Notes under the pieces: generated by a model
The model's input: the letters and a program-made list of their open reading frames with translations, nothing else
Databases searched by the model: none
What the model was told of the DNA's origin: nothing
Program-made: the position numbers and the translations under genes
Assembly (NCBI RefSeq): GCF_029238095.1
Contig: NZ_JAQWGS010000027.1
Span: 235,582-299,581, forward strand
Length of the DNA stretch: 64,000 bases
Reading direction: 5' to 3'
DNA from: Lacinutrix sp.
GTDB lineage: Bacteria; Bacteroidota; Bacteroidia; Flavobacteriales; Flavobacteriaceae
Part shown: positions 35,497-43,098 of the stretch, in pieces
Layout of the letters: each line of letters opens with the position of its first letter
How positions within the stretch are numbered: position 1 is the stretch's first letter

Positions 35497-35871
35497 TTAA
35501 AATGGTAAATCGTCGTGATCTTCCTCTTTTAAATCTGTTGCTGGTTCAAAAGCTGCTGCTGGTGGAACTTCTGGCATTCCAGCAGGAGCACTAACTTGAA
35601 CTCCTTCTATTCTCCATCCTTGAATAGAATTAAAATATTTAGTTTCTCCTTGAGGGTTAACCCATTCTCTACCACGTAAGTTGATATTTACTTTTACATC
35701 CTGTCCTACTTTGTAGTTGTTTAATAAATCGCATTTGTCTTGAACAAACTCCACTAATATGTGTTGTGGATATTGTTCCTCTGTTGTAACAACTAATTCT
35801 CTTTTTCTAAATCCGTTGCTTCCAAACGTTTGCTCTTCTCCAACTAATTTTACTTTACCTTGTACTTCCAT
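35497..35871 (-). CDS. DUF3127-family OB-fold protein
   Basis: The 124-residue protein matches DUF3127, a Bacteroidota family with an OB-like beta-barrel: VKLVGEEQTFGSNGFRKREL, QHILVEFVQDKCDLLNNY and VKVNINLRGREWVNPQGE. The tail KEEDHDDLPF closely resembles the acidic C-terminus of SSB (DLPF), so it may bind the same partners as SSB. The function is otherwise unknown. Confidence 0.85.
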   Translation of the reverse strand: MEVQGKVKLVGEEQTFGSNGFRKRELVVTTEEQYPQHILVEFVQDKCDLLNNYKVGQDVKVNINLRGREWVNPQGETKYFNSIQGWRIEGVQVSAPAGMPEVPPAAAFEPATDLKEEDHDDLPF

Positions 35872-35914
35872 TGTCTATATAATTATTAAATATTCGTCTA
35901 ACTTAATTGTATTG

Positions 35915-36775
35915 TTACGATAACAACACTTTCCATGCACTTTCTACATCACTTAAACCAAGTAAATGTTGTGCCTTTTTATGTTTTTCGGTTTCGGTTA
36001 ATGTAATATTGTCATGTTTTTTATCAAAGTCCGTAATAACTTCTTTTGATGGTAAGGCTTCTACATTTGCTAATAAGCCTAAGTCGTTTCCTGTTAAAAT
36101 AGTACTATTCCTGATGTTTTTTGGTAATGCGTCTACACCAATACCAAGTGTTGAGAGTGGTTTTGGAATTTCGAAAAAACCAGTTTTTGCCCTACTATAA
36201 TAACTTCCACCTGCTCGAGACACTAAATCTAATTTTTCTTGATCTATGCTTCCACTTTCACTTAAAACAGCATCGTTAATATGCAATTTTACAACTTCAC
36301 AAATAACTAAATTACCTGCTCCTCCCTCTGTTCCTAGTTTTATAATATTGTTAACCTTACACTCAAATTGAACTGGTGATTCTGCAACACGAAATGGTTT
36401 TACTATATCACTTTTTAGCATCGTTAAACCTGCTTTTTCAAATTCGTTTACACCTTTTCCATATTCTGTACTGCTTAAAGACATTTGCTGTACAATATCA
36501 TAATTTACAACATTTATTACTACCTCTTTGGTGCTTTCAGCATTTTCCAACGTATGTTTTGTTGTGTTATCTCTAACACGTCTCGCAGGAGAAAAGATTA
36601 GAATTGGAGGATTAGCACTAAATACATTAAAAAAGCTAAATGGTGATAAATTTGGATTTCCATTCTGGTCCATAGTACTAGCAAAAGCAATAGGTCTAGG
36701 CGCTACTGCACTTAATAAATAACCATGCAATTTTGCAGTTGGCAAGTCTTTAGGTTCGAAAGAAGTCATTAACAT
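35915..36775 (-). CDS. Flavin reductase family protein
   Basis: The 286-residue protein has the flavin reductase-like FMN-binding split-barrel signature: LLSAVAPRPIAFASTMDQNG and LSPFSFFNVFSANPPILIFSP, then CKVNNIIKLGTEGGAGNLVI. Members reduce flavins or act as two-component monooxygenase partners. Here the substrate is unknown. The start is ATG at 36775; an ATG two codons later is also possible. A promoter box lies only 12 bases upstream. Confidence 0.88.
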   Translation of the reverse strand: MLMTSFEPKDLPTAKLHGYLLSAVAPRPIAFASTMDQNGNPNLSPFSFFNVFSANPPILIFSPARRVRDNTTKHTLENAESTKEVVINVVNYDIVQQMSLSSTEYGKGVNEFEKAGLTMLKSDIVKPFRVAESPVQFECKVNNIIKLGTEGGAGNLVICEVVKLHINDAVLSESGSIDQEKLDLVSRAGGSYYSRAKTGFFEIPKPLSTLGIGVDALPKNIRNSTILTGNDLGLLANVEALPSKEVITDFDKKHDNITLTETEKHKKAQHLLGLSDVESAWKVLLS

Positions 36776-36787
36776 ATTAATTTACAA

Positions 36788-36795
36788 CAAATGTA
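36788..36795 (-). promoter_or_regulatory. -7 promoter box for the flavin reductase gene
   Basis: The minus strand reads TACATTTG (TAnnTTTG), 13 bases before the ATG, which implies a very short leader. Confidence 0.55.
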
Positions 36796-36900
36796 GCCAT
36801 TCTGTATTTTAACTAAAAACAGATTTACACTCATGTTATACAATATTATTAACAACTTGACATTATATTTCTTTTAAGTATCTTAACACAAAAATTTTAC

Positions 36901-38079
36901 ATGTCTTTATTAAAAAACAGACAACTCGTACGCTGGATAATAGTTATTGCATCTTTTGCAATTATTTCTTTAATTCTATGGAATACTTATACATTTTTCC
37001 AAAAATTTAAAGATGAAGAACGTGCGAAGATGGAAATCTGGTCTAACGCTCAAAAAATATTTTCAAGTGATGAAAATAATCCAAATTTTGATTTTCTAAT
37101 TAAAATTTTAAATAGTAATAATACAACTCCAATATTAGTTATCAATGCAGATGGCTCTATTAGTAATTACAATAATATAGATTATGATGGAGACGATGCA
37201 TCAGCCTTTGTTAAAAAAAATAAAGACAAACTCATTAAGCAATTTGAATCTGAAAACATACCAATAGAGATTACATATACTGATACAAAAACACAAGGAA
37301 AAGTGCTTTTTAGTAAATTATATTATGGTAACGCACCATTATTAAATAAACTTAAATACTATCCATTAACACTATTATTAATCATCTTTTTATTTGGAGC
37401 TGTAGCTTATTTCTTTTACAGGAGTTCTAAAATTGCTGCACAGAATAAATTATGGTCTGGTATGGCAAAGGAGACTGCACATCAAATTGGCACGCCATTA
37501 TCGTCTTTAATTGGTTGGGCTGAAATTTTAAAAACCGAAAACGTAAATCCAGAATATATTGTAGAAATTGAAAAAGATATCGATAGACTTCAAACTATTA
37601 CAGAGCGTTTTAGCAAGATTGGGTCGCTACCAACCTTAGAAAAAACAGATATTGTAAAAGAAACTAAAGATACTTATGATTATCTAAAATCTAGATCGTC
37701 TAAACTTATTAACTTTACATTAAAGCTTCCTGAAGAACCTATTTATGTCAATTTGAATAAGCAATTATACAGTTGGACTATAGAGAATTTAGTAAAAAAT
37801 GCAATAGATGCCATGAAAGGCAAAGGCGATCTTACCATAGTCATGACTCAGTTAGAAAACAACTTGAAAATTAATGTAATAGACACTGGAAAAGGTTTAA
37901 CTAAAAACCAATTTAAAACTGTTTTCGAACCTGGTTATACTACAAAAAAACGTGGTTGGGGATTAGGCTTATCTCTCGCTAAGCGTATTATAGAAGATTT
38001 TCATGGTGGAAAAATTAAAGTTGCGCAATCGCAAATAGACAAGGGAACTATAATGCAAATCGCATTAAAAACTGTTTAA
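36901..38079 (+). CDS. Orphan sensor histidine kinase
   Basis: The 392-residue protein has a membrane segment near residues 10-31, an extracytoplasmic domain of about 130 residues, a second membrane segment near 158-176, then a HisKA-like helix pair with phospho-accepting His in AKETAHQIGTPLSSLIGWAE and a HATPase_c domain (NLVKNAIDAMKG, DTGKGLTKNQF, GWGLGLSLAKRI). No response regulator gene is adjacent, so its partner is elsewhere. It is followed five bases later by a small zinc-ribbon-like membrane protein. Confidence 0.92.
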   Translation: MSLLKNRQLVRWIIVIASFAIISLILWNTYTFFQKFKDEERAKMEIWSNAQKIFSSDENNPNFDFLIKILNSNNTTPILVINADGSISNYNNIDYDGDDASAFVKKNKDKLIKQFESENIPIEITYTDTKTQGKVLFSKLYYGNAPLLNKLKYYPLTLLLIIFLFGAVAYFFYRSSKIAAQNKLWSGMAKETAHQIGTPLSSLIGWAEILKTENVNPEYIVEIEKDIDRLQTITERFSKIGSLPTLEKTDIVKETKDTYDYLKSRSSKLINFTLKLPEEPIYVNLNKQLYSWTIENLVKNAIDAMKGKGDLTIVMTQLENNLKINVIDTGKGLTKNQFKTVFEPGYTTKKRGWGLGLSLAKRIIEDFHGGKIKVAQSQIDKGTIMQIALKTV

Positions 38080-38084
38080 ATATT

Positions 38085-38435
38085 ATGGACAAAAAATGGA
38101 TAACCGTAAAAGAAGTGTCACTAAATAATAACTGTCCAGAATGTTTTAGCAAAGACCATTTAGAACTTACTTTTAAACAGCAATTTATAGAAACTAAGTT
38201 TTCTAAATCTATAACTCAAGCTATTTCTACCGAAATGCATTGTAATAGGTGCAATACAACTATTTATCCAGTAAACTGGACAGAAGATATTGAGCGTGTT
38301 TACAATTACCAAATGAAGGCTTTTACACCTAAAAAAGCATCTAAAAAGTATAAAGCGCCTTTTTGGATTATTATAGGAATTATTGCTGTAGTAGTTATTT
38401 CAACACTAATTTTATTACTTACATATTTGCCTTAA
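38085..38435 (+). CDS. Hypothetical protein with four-cysteine zinc-ribbon pattern and C-terminal membrane anchor
   Basis: The 116-residue protein has two paired cysteines, CPEC (about residues 17-20) and CNRC (about 53-56), as in zinc ribbons, and a single C-terminal membrane segment (about residues 92-114). I do not recognise the family. It starts five bases after the histidine kinase, so they are probably co-transcribed. Its end overlaps the convergent HIT gene by 17 bases. Confidence 0.72.
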   Translation: MDKKWITVKEVSLNNNCPECFSKDHLELTFKQQFIETKFSKSITQAISTEMHCNRCNTTIYPVNWTEDIERVYNYQMKAFTPKKASKKYKAPFWIIIGIIAVVVISTLILLLTYLP

Positions 38436-38808
38436 TTGCTTTAGCTAAAGCTTCAAATTCTGATTGCTCTAAAGACACCTTATTAATAAAACGAGCATCT
38501 TCCATTGTGTTTAATGGTATTAAGTGCACATGTACATGTGGCACTTCTAGTCCAATTACCGAGACACCTACGCGTTTACAAGGCACTGTTTTTTCTAAAG
38601 CTATAGCAACTAACCTAGAAAAATCCATTAATTCTAAGTACTCAGTTTTATCTAAATCAAAAAGTTTATTAGTTTCTTTTTTTGGGATACATAAAGTATG
38701 GCCTTTTGCATTGGGATTAACATCTAAAAACGCCATGAAATCATCGGTTTCTGCAACTTTATAACATGGGATTTCTCCGTTTACAATTTTTGTGAATATT
38801 GATGCCAT
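38419..38808 (-). CDS. HIT-family nucleotide-binding protein
   Basis: The 129-residue protein has the histidine triad HVHVHLIP near residue 91 and the N-terminal SIFTKIVNGEIPCYKV typical of the HINT/PKCI branch. These enzymes hydrolyse nucleoside phosphoramidates or aminoacyl-AMP. It lies 120 bases downstream of greA on the same strand, after a strong terminator. Confidence 0.94.
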   Translation of the reverse strand: MASIFTKIVNGEIPCYKVAETDDFMAFLDVNPNAKGHTLCIPKKETNKLFDLDKTEYLELMDFSRLVAIALEKTVPCKRVGVSVIGLEVPHVHVHLIPLNTMEDARFINKVSLEQSEFEALAKAIKANM

Positions 38809-38833
38809 AATACTTATTTCAATTAAATACTAA

Positions 38834-38890
38834 AGATAAAAAAAGATTCCTGCTAATCTGAAAATTATTTCAGAATAAACAGGAATCTTT
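38834..38890 (-). terminator. Intrinsic terminator of greA
   Basis: AAAGATTCCTG (38842-38852) pairs with CAGGAATCTTT (38880-38890), with an inner stem CTGAAA/TTTCAG. On the minus strand it ends in T7. Confidence 0.9.
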
Positions 38891-38928
38891 AAATATCAAT
38901 CCTTTTTTAGACTTAACAAAAAGGAATT

Positions 38929-39402
38929 TTATCTACTAATCTCTACAATATCAAATTTAATAATACCACTTGGCACTTTAATTTCTGCAACATCACCTAC
39001 TGTTTTTCCTAACAAACCTTGACCAATTGGAGAGTTTACAGAAATTTTACCAGCAGCTAAATCTGCTTCGCCATCTGCAACTAAAGTATAATTCATTTCC
39101 ATACCATTAGTTTGGTTTTTAATTTTTACTTTAGAAAGCACAAGTATTTTAGACGTATCCATCTGGCTTTCGTCTATAACACGTGCACCAGCAAGTTGGT
39201 CTTCTAATTTACTAATGCGCATTTCTAGCATACCTTGCGCTTCTTTAGCAGCATCGTACTCAGCATTTTCACTTAAATCGCCTTTATCACGAGCTTCAGC
39301 AATGGCATTACTAGCCTTAACGCGCTCCACATCTTTTAATTGTTTTAGCTCTTCTCTTAATTTTTTTAAGCCTTCAGCTGTATAGTATGATACTTTACTC
39401 AT
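38929..39402 (-). CDS. greA: Transcription elongation factor GreA
   Basis: The 157-residue protein has the N-terminal coiled coil (TAEGLKKLREELKQL, then EARDKGDLSENAEYDAAKEA) with the acidic tip residues that reach the RNA polymerase active site. The C-terminal globular domain follows (NSPIGQGLLGKTVGDVAEI). It stimulates cleavage of backtracked RNA. I chose the ATG at 39402 (MSKVSYYTAEG); the longer frame upstream runs through the leader hairpins and promoter and cannot be coding. Confidence 0.96.
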   Translation of the reverse strand: MSKVSYYTAEGLKKLREELKQLKDVERVKASNAIAEARDKGDLSENAEYDAAKEAQGMLEMRISKLEDQLAGARVIDESQMDTSKILVLSKVKIKNQTNGMEMNYTLVADGEADLAAGKISVNSPIGQGLLGKTVGDVAEIKVPSGIIKFDIVEISR

Positions 39403-39433
39403 AATTTTTTCGTTTAAATACTTTTCTATAAAG

Positions 39434-39484
39434 AAAAAGATTCCGAAACACTTCGGAATAAAAAAATCTCGCATACACGAGATT
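39434..39484 (-). promoter_or_regulatory. greA leader with two tandem terminator-like hairpins
   Basis: On the minus strand, directly after the expected transcription start, AATCTCG-TGTATG-CGAGATT is followed by T5-7. Then TTCCGAA-GTGT-TTCGGAA is followed by TCTTTTTCTT. Both are shaped like intrinsic terminators and lie between the promoter and the greA ATG, so early termination or attenuation is likely. Confidence 0.7.
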
Positions 39485-39490
39485 ATAATA

Positions 39491-39517
39491 CAAATATACA
39501 AAATATTTAATTCGCAA
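39491..39517 (-). promoter_or_regulatory. Promoter for greA
   Basis: The minus strand has TATATTTG (39491-39498) with a TTG -33 element at 39515-39517 (16-base spacing). Confidence 0.65.
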
Positions 39518-39519
39518 AT

Positions 39520-39527
39520 TACTTTTG
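39520..39527 (+). promoter_or_regulatory. -7 promoter box for the lipoprotein gene
   Basis: TACTTTTG (TAnnTTTG) lies 34 bases before the ATG at 39562. It overlaps the upstream region of the divergent greA promoter and rules out the TTG at 39535 as start. Confidence 0.55.
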
Positions 39528-39561
39528 TTGTAAATTGCAATGCTATAAAAAATTAAAAAAA

Positions 39562-40017
39562 ATGAAATTAAAAACAATACTATTATTCTTATTTACAGGT
39601 CTACTGTTTAATTCGTGTAGTAAAAAAGACGATGATAACCAAAATAATAATCCTAACATACCAAATGCAGTATTTGACACTGGAAATCTAATAAATACAA
39701 GCTTACCACAATACAACCAAATGCAATTTCCTGGAAATTACATTACATTAAACAGTAATTATGGTATAAAAGGTGTGGTTTTGTATTATGCAGGAAACAA
39801 TAATTATAGTGCTTTTGAGCTTAGCGATCCCAATCATCCTGTAAGTTCTTGCTCTAACTTAACCGTAAATGGTATTGTTGCCACTTGTAATTGTGCAGAT
39901 GAGAACGCTTACGAAATTTTAAATGGTACAAGACAAGAAGGTACAACTGGACAATATACTTTGGTTCGCTATTTTGTAGAAGTCAACGGAAGTGTGATTC
40001 GTGTTTTTAACAATTAG
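39562..40017 (+). CDS. Hypothetical lipoprotein, 151 residues
   Basis: The protein has a lipoprotein signal with lipobox LLFNSC (Cys19) followed by a Lys/Asp/Asn-rich linker. It then has a beta-rich domain with three further cysteines (PVSSCSNLTVNGIVATCNC), probably a Rieske-like or compact beta fold; the CxxxxxxC/CxC spacing does not match a known Rieske motif exactly. I do not recognise the family. The ATG at 39562 opens the signal peptide. Confidence 0.75.
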   Translation: MKLKTILLFLFTGLLFNSCSKKDDDNQNNNPNIPNAVFDTGNLINTSLPQYNQMQFPGNYITLNSNYGIKGVVLYYAGNNNYSAFELSDPNHPVSSCSNLTVNGIVATCNCADENAYEILNGTRQEGTTGQYTLVRYFVEVNGSVIRVFNN

Positions 40018-40161
40018 GGCAAATTTTTAATGCTTTTAATGGCATTAAAAACCAGGCTATACGTTATATCTTTTTTATTTGTTCTGGATACATTTTGCTC
40101 ATACTTCACAAAATACTAAAACTGACATAAAAAAGGACGCCTCTTCTATCCTTTTCGCAAT

Positions 40162-40190
40162 AAAAAAAGCGGCATCGAGCCGCTTTTTTT
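40162..40190. terminator. Bidirectional terminator between the lipoprotein and the TonB-dependent receptor
   Basis: Perfect 12-base arms (AAAAAAAGCGGC / GCCGCTTTTTTT) surround a 5-base loop, with T-runs on both strands. The rest of the gap 40018-40208 shows nothing recognisable. Confidence 0.92.
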
Positions 40191-40208
40191 ATGTAAGATT
40201 TTTACTGT

Positions 40209-42401
40209 TTAAAACTTTAAAGTTGCACCTACAAGAAAGTTTGTAGTAGCTTGAGGATAATAACCAGCACCTTCTATTGTTGTTACAGCTCCAGGATTAG
40301 ACCAAGTATCATCGAATGTAAAATAGTAACCATTAGAGACATACTTTTCTCCAAAAATGTTATTTACCAAACCAGATAATAGAATAGACTTAAATATTTT
40401 ATTTGTTTTAATCTCGTAAGTCACATTAAAATCATTTACAAAATAACTGTCTAATTTAGAGATGTTAGAATCTGTGTTTCCCATAAATTGCTCACCTACA
40501 TATTTACTTAAAAAGGATAGTTCAAAATGTTCTAATGGCTTAAAAATTATAGCATTTGCCGTAACAACTTCTGGAGAAAAAGAAATGTTAGTTTTTCCTA
40601 AGTTTACAAAAGCACCATCTCTAGAAACTATGGTTTCATCGTTTTTATTGGAGCTCAATGTTATATTGGGTTGCATAGAAAATTTATCACTAAGCTTTAC
40701 TACTGCCTCTAATTCTAATCCTAAACGAGAACTTTTACCAGAATTATTTCGAATAAAAGCACCTACATCATCAATAGCACCAGTTAATACTAATTGCTCA
40801 TTATATAACATATAGTATGCATTAGCATTAAAAATTAACTTTGGACTTTTATATCTCCAACCTAATTCGAAATCATTAAGTTGTTCTGGTTTAATATCTG
40901 GATTACTTTCAAAATCGCTTCTGCTCGCTTCTCTATTTGCTCTAGCATAAGAGAAATAAAAATTATTATTTGCGTTTAAATTATAAGAAACTCCTGCTTT
41001 AGGATTAAAAAAATTGTAAGTCTTATCTATTTCAAATAACACTAAACCTGAACTTATTCCACTAGTATCATAATTTACACTTCTAAATTGTAAATCACCA
41101 AATAAACTTAATTTATCGTTTAATTGGTAGGTTGCCTTTGTGAAAATACTAAAATCATACTTGTCACCATCACCTTCATAATAACGATCTCTTATTTCAC
41201 TATTACTTGCATATTGGGCCCAAATAACCTCGCCAAAATGATCACCATGATATGAACTATAAAACAAACCTGAACTTAGATTAAGCGTTTCATCTTTATA
41301 ATTTACATTCGCATTTAGCACATAAAAATCATTATCTAACCAACGTCTTCTTATAACATCTGTCTCATTTATGGTTTCACCACCAATTGTAATCTCGTTA
41401 AACCCGTAAGTAGAAAAATCTTCGTCTTCTTTATACTGCTCAAAATAACCACGACCATAAGTATAGTTTAAACCTAAGTTTGCTGACCAATTATTATTAA
41501 TTTTTTCATTCCAGTGTAATTGATAATGGTCTTGTTTGTAGTTATCGACTTCGTTATCATAAAAACGTGTATTGCCATCTGCATCTGTATATTGTCCAGA
41601 CGGATTAAATGTTCTGTCGTTTTCAAGAGTTATAGCATCTATACCATTCCAGGCTTGATAAGTAACCTCTTGGCCTCCAAAAATTACGGCTTTAATTAAA
41701 GTGTTTTCATCTACATAAGCACCTTGAAGAAAATAAGATTTTAAATCTGACGTGGCACGATCTATATATCCATCAGAATTAATTTGCGATAAACGTCCAG
41801 AAATTTCAAAGTTATTGTTTAACAATCCTGTACTATATTTTACAGTATGTTTTCTAGTATTAAAACTCCCAAAACTATTGGAAATCTCTCCTTTAGCATC
41901 TTTAGAAACAGCATCTGTTAACACGTTTATACTTGCTCCAAAAGCACCAGCTCCATTGGTAGATGTCCCAACTCCACGTTGCAATTGTAAGCTCTCAACA
42001 GAGGAAGAAATATCTCCTAAATTAACCCAAAAAGTTCCTAAGCTTTCTGAATCGTTGTAAGGAATTCCATTTATAGTTATGTTTGTAGATTGTGAACTTA
42101 CTCCACGTACACGAATACCTGTATAACCAACGCCTGCTCCAGCATCACTAGTTGTAACTACAGATGGTAAATAGTTTAAAAGAATAGGAATGTCTTGACC
42201 TAAATTACGTTTTTCAAGTTCTTCTTTAGAAACATTAGAATGCGTAATAGGCGACTTTGCGTCCACTCTTAAGGATTTAATTAAGACTTCGTCTAAAGCT
42301 TCAACTTTTGTTGAATCTTGTGTTATGGTTTGTGCAAAACTATTTAAAGAAAGCAAGACAAATCCAGCACATAAAATTGATTTTTTTACAGTAAATTTCA
42401 T
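40209..42401 (-). CDS. TonB-dependent outer-membrane receptor, predicted thiamine uptake
   Basis: The 730-residue protein has a signal peptide (MKFTVKKSILCAGFVLLS, cleaved after SFAQ), a TonB box-like LDEVLIKSLRV, a plug domain (YTGIRVRGVSSQSTNITING) and a beta-barrel ending in the aromatic strand NFLVGATLKF. Its substrate is inferred from control: a TPP riboswitch and a consensus promoter lie directly upstream, so thiamine or a derivative is the likely cargo. I chose the ATG at 42401 because it begins the signal peptide; the one six codons earlier adds only a short stub. Confidence 0.92.
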   Translation of the reverse strand: MKFTVKKSILCAGFVLLSLNSFAQTITQDSTKVEALDEVLIKSLRVDAKSPITHSNVSKEELEKRNLGQDIPILLNYLPSVVTTSDAGAGVGYTGIRVRGVSSQSTNITINGIPYNDSESLGTFWVNLGDISSSVESLQLQRGVGTSTNGAGAFGASINVLTDAVSKDAKGEISNSFGSFNTRKHTVKYSTGLLNNNFEISGRLSQINSDGYIDRATSDLKSYFLQGAYVDENTLIKAVIFGGQEVTYQAWNGIDAITLENDRTFNPSGQYTDADGNTRFYDNEVDNYKQDHYQLHWNEKINNNWSANLGLNYTYGRGYFEQYKEDEDFSTYGFNEITIGGETINETDVIRRRWLDNDFYVLNANVNYKDETLNLSSGLFYSSYHGDHFGEVIWAQYASNSEIRDRYYEGDGDKYDFSIFTKATYQLNDKLSLFGDLQFRSVNYDTSGISSGLVLFEIDKTYNFFNPKAGVSYNLNANNNFYFSYARANREASRSDFESNPDIKPEQLNDFELGWRYKSPKLIFNANAYYMLYNEQLVLTGAIDDVGAFIRNNSGKSSRLGLELEAVVKLSDKFSMQPNITLSSNKNDETIVSRDGAFVNLGKTNISFSPEVVTANAIIFKPLEHFELSFLSKYVGEQFMGNTDSNISKLDSYFVNDFNVTYEIKTNKIFKSILLSGLVNNIFGEKYVSNGYYFTFDDTWSNPGAVTTIEGAGYYPQATTNFLVGATLKF

Positions 42402-42561
42402 TCGAAATATATTTATCACGAATAAAAAGAGGTCATTATTCTATTAAAAATAATTAATTTTCGTTAAGTCTTTACAAGAAATTTTAAAGTTATGTAATCT
42501 CTTAATTGTAAAGATTAACACAGTAACAAAATAATTAATTCGCAATGACAAAACATTCAAT

Positions 42562-42636
42562 TTCCTAAACAGCATTACCTGTTCTAGGTTCAATGGGTAT
42601 GATCTCAGCCGTTTTTAGGCACCCCTTTTTTGAGAA
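42562..42636 (-). promoter_or_regulatory. TPP (THI-element) riboswitch
   Basis: The minus strand shows the conserved THI core in order: GGGGTGCC, GGCTGAGA, ATACCC, GAACCT and ACAGGTAATGCTG. The ends TTCTCAAA and TTTAGGAA can form the closing P1 stem. It lies between the promoter at 42642-42670 and the receptor start, about 160 bases upstream of the ATG. Binding of thiamine pyrophosphate should lower receptor expression. Confidence 0.95.
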
Positions 42637-42641
42637 CAGTG

Positions 42642-42670
42642 CAAAGGTAATTTACATTTTTGATTTTCAA
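42642..42670 (-). promoter_or_regulatory. Consensus promoter for the riboswitch/receptor transcript
   Basis: The minus strand has TTG (42668-42670), an 18-base spacer and TACCTTTG (42642-42649), a full match to the Bacteroidota consensus. Initiation would fall at the first bases of the riboswitch. Confidence 0.85.
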
Positions 42671-42690
42671 TAAATAATTTTGGGTTTTTT

Positions 42691-43098
42691 TTAGTCTAGT
42701 CTTGGTTTACTCCTATTTGCTTTACGCTCTTTATTTACACGTTTATTTTTAAGTCGTTTAAAAACAACTGCCTTTGGTGTTTTTGTAGGAATGCGTCTTT
42801 TTTGAATATATAAAGCAGATTTTAGTACTTGAATTATTCTTTTAATTGCAATATTCTTATTTTTATGTTGGCTTCTACTTTCACCACATTGTAAAATTAA
42901 TAATCCGTCTTTGTTAATTCGGTTGGATAATTTGAGTTTAATAACTTGTTTTTGATTTTCGTTTAAAACTAAAGACGTCTCTAAATTAAAGGATAACTCT
43001 ATTTTAGAGGATACTTTATTTACATGCTGTCCTCCTGCTCCAGAGCTTCTTATTGCTTTAAAGTTAAACTCTTTTATAAGTGCTTCTTCTTCAAACAT
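42691..43098 (-). CDS. arfB: Peptidyl-tRNA hydrolase ArfB-like (YaeJ)
   Basis: The 135-residue protein has the GGQ release motif in SSGAGGQHVNKVSSKIEL and a long basic C-terminal tail (KNKRVNKERKANRSKPR) as in ArfB, which enters the mRNA channel of stalled ribosomes and hydrolyses the peptidyl-tRNA. It lacks the domains of full release factors. Its ATG overlaps the DUF4301 stop by one base (TAATG), and it is the last gene of a seven-gene operon. Confidence 0.93.
   Translation of the reverse strand: MFEEEALIKEFNFKAIRSSGAGGQHVNKVSSKIELSFNLETSLVLNENQKQVIKLKLSNRINKDGLLILQCGESRSQHKNKNIAIKRIIQVLKSALYIQKRRIPTKTPKAVVFKRLKNKRVNKERKANRSKPRLD

Noticed and set aside
36857..36862. TTGACA upstream of the orphan histidine kinase, like an E. 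coli -35 box
   Set aside because: The main sigma factor of Bacteroidota does not use that element, and no TAnnTTTG box is at the right place; I could not assign a promoter.
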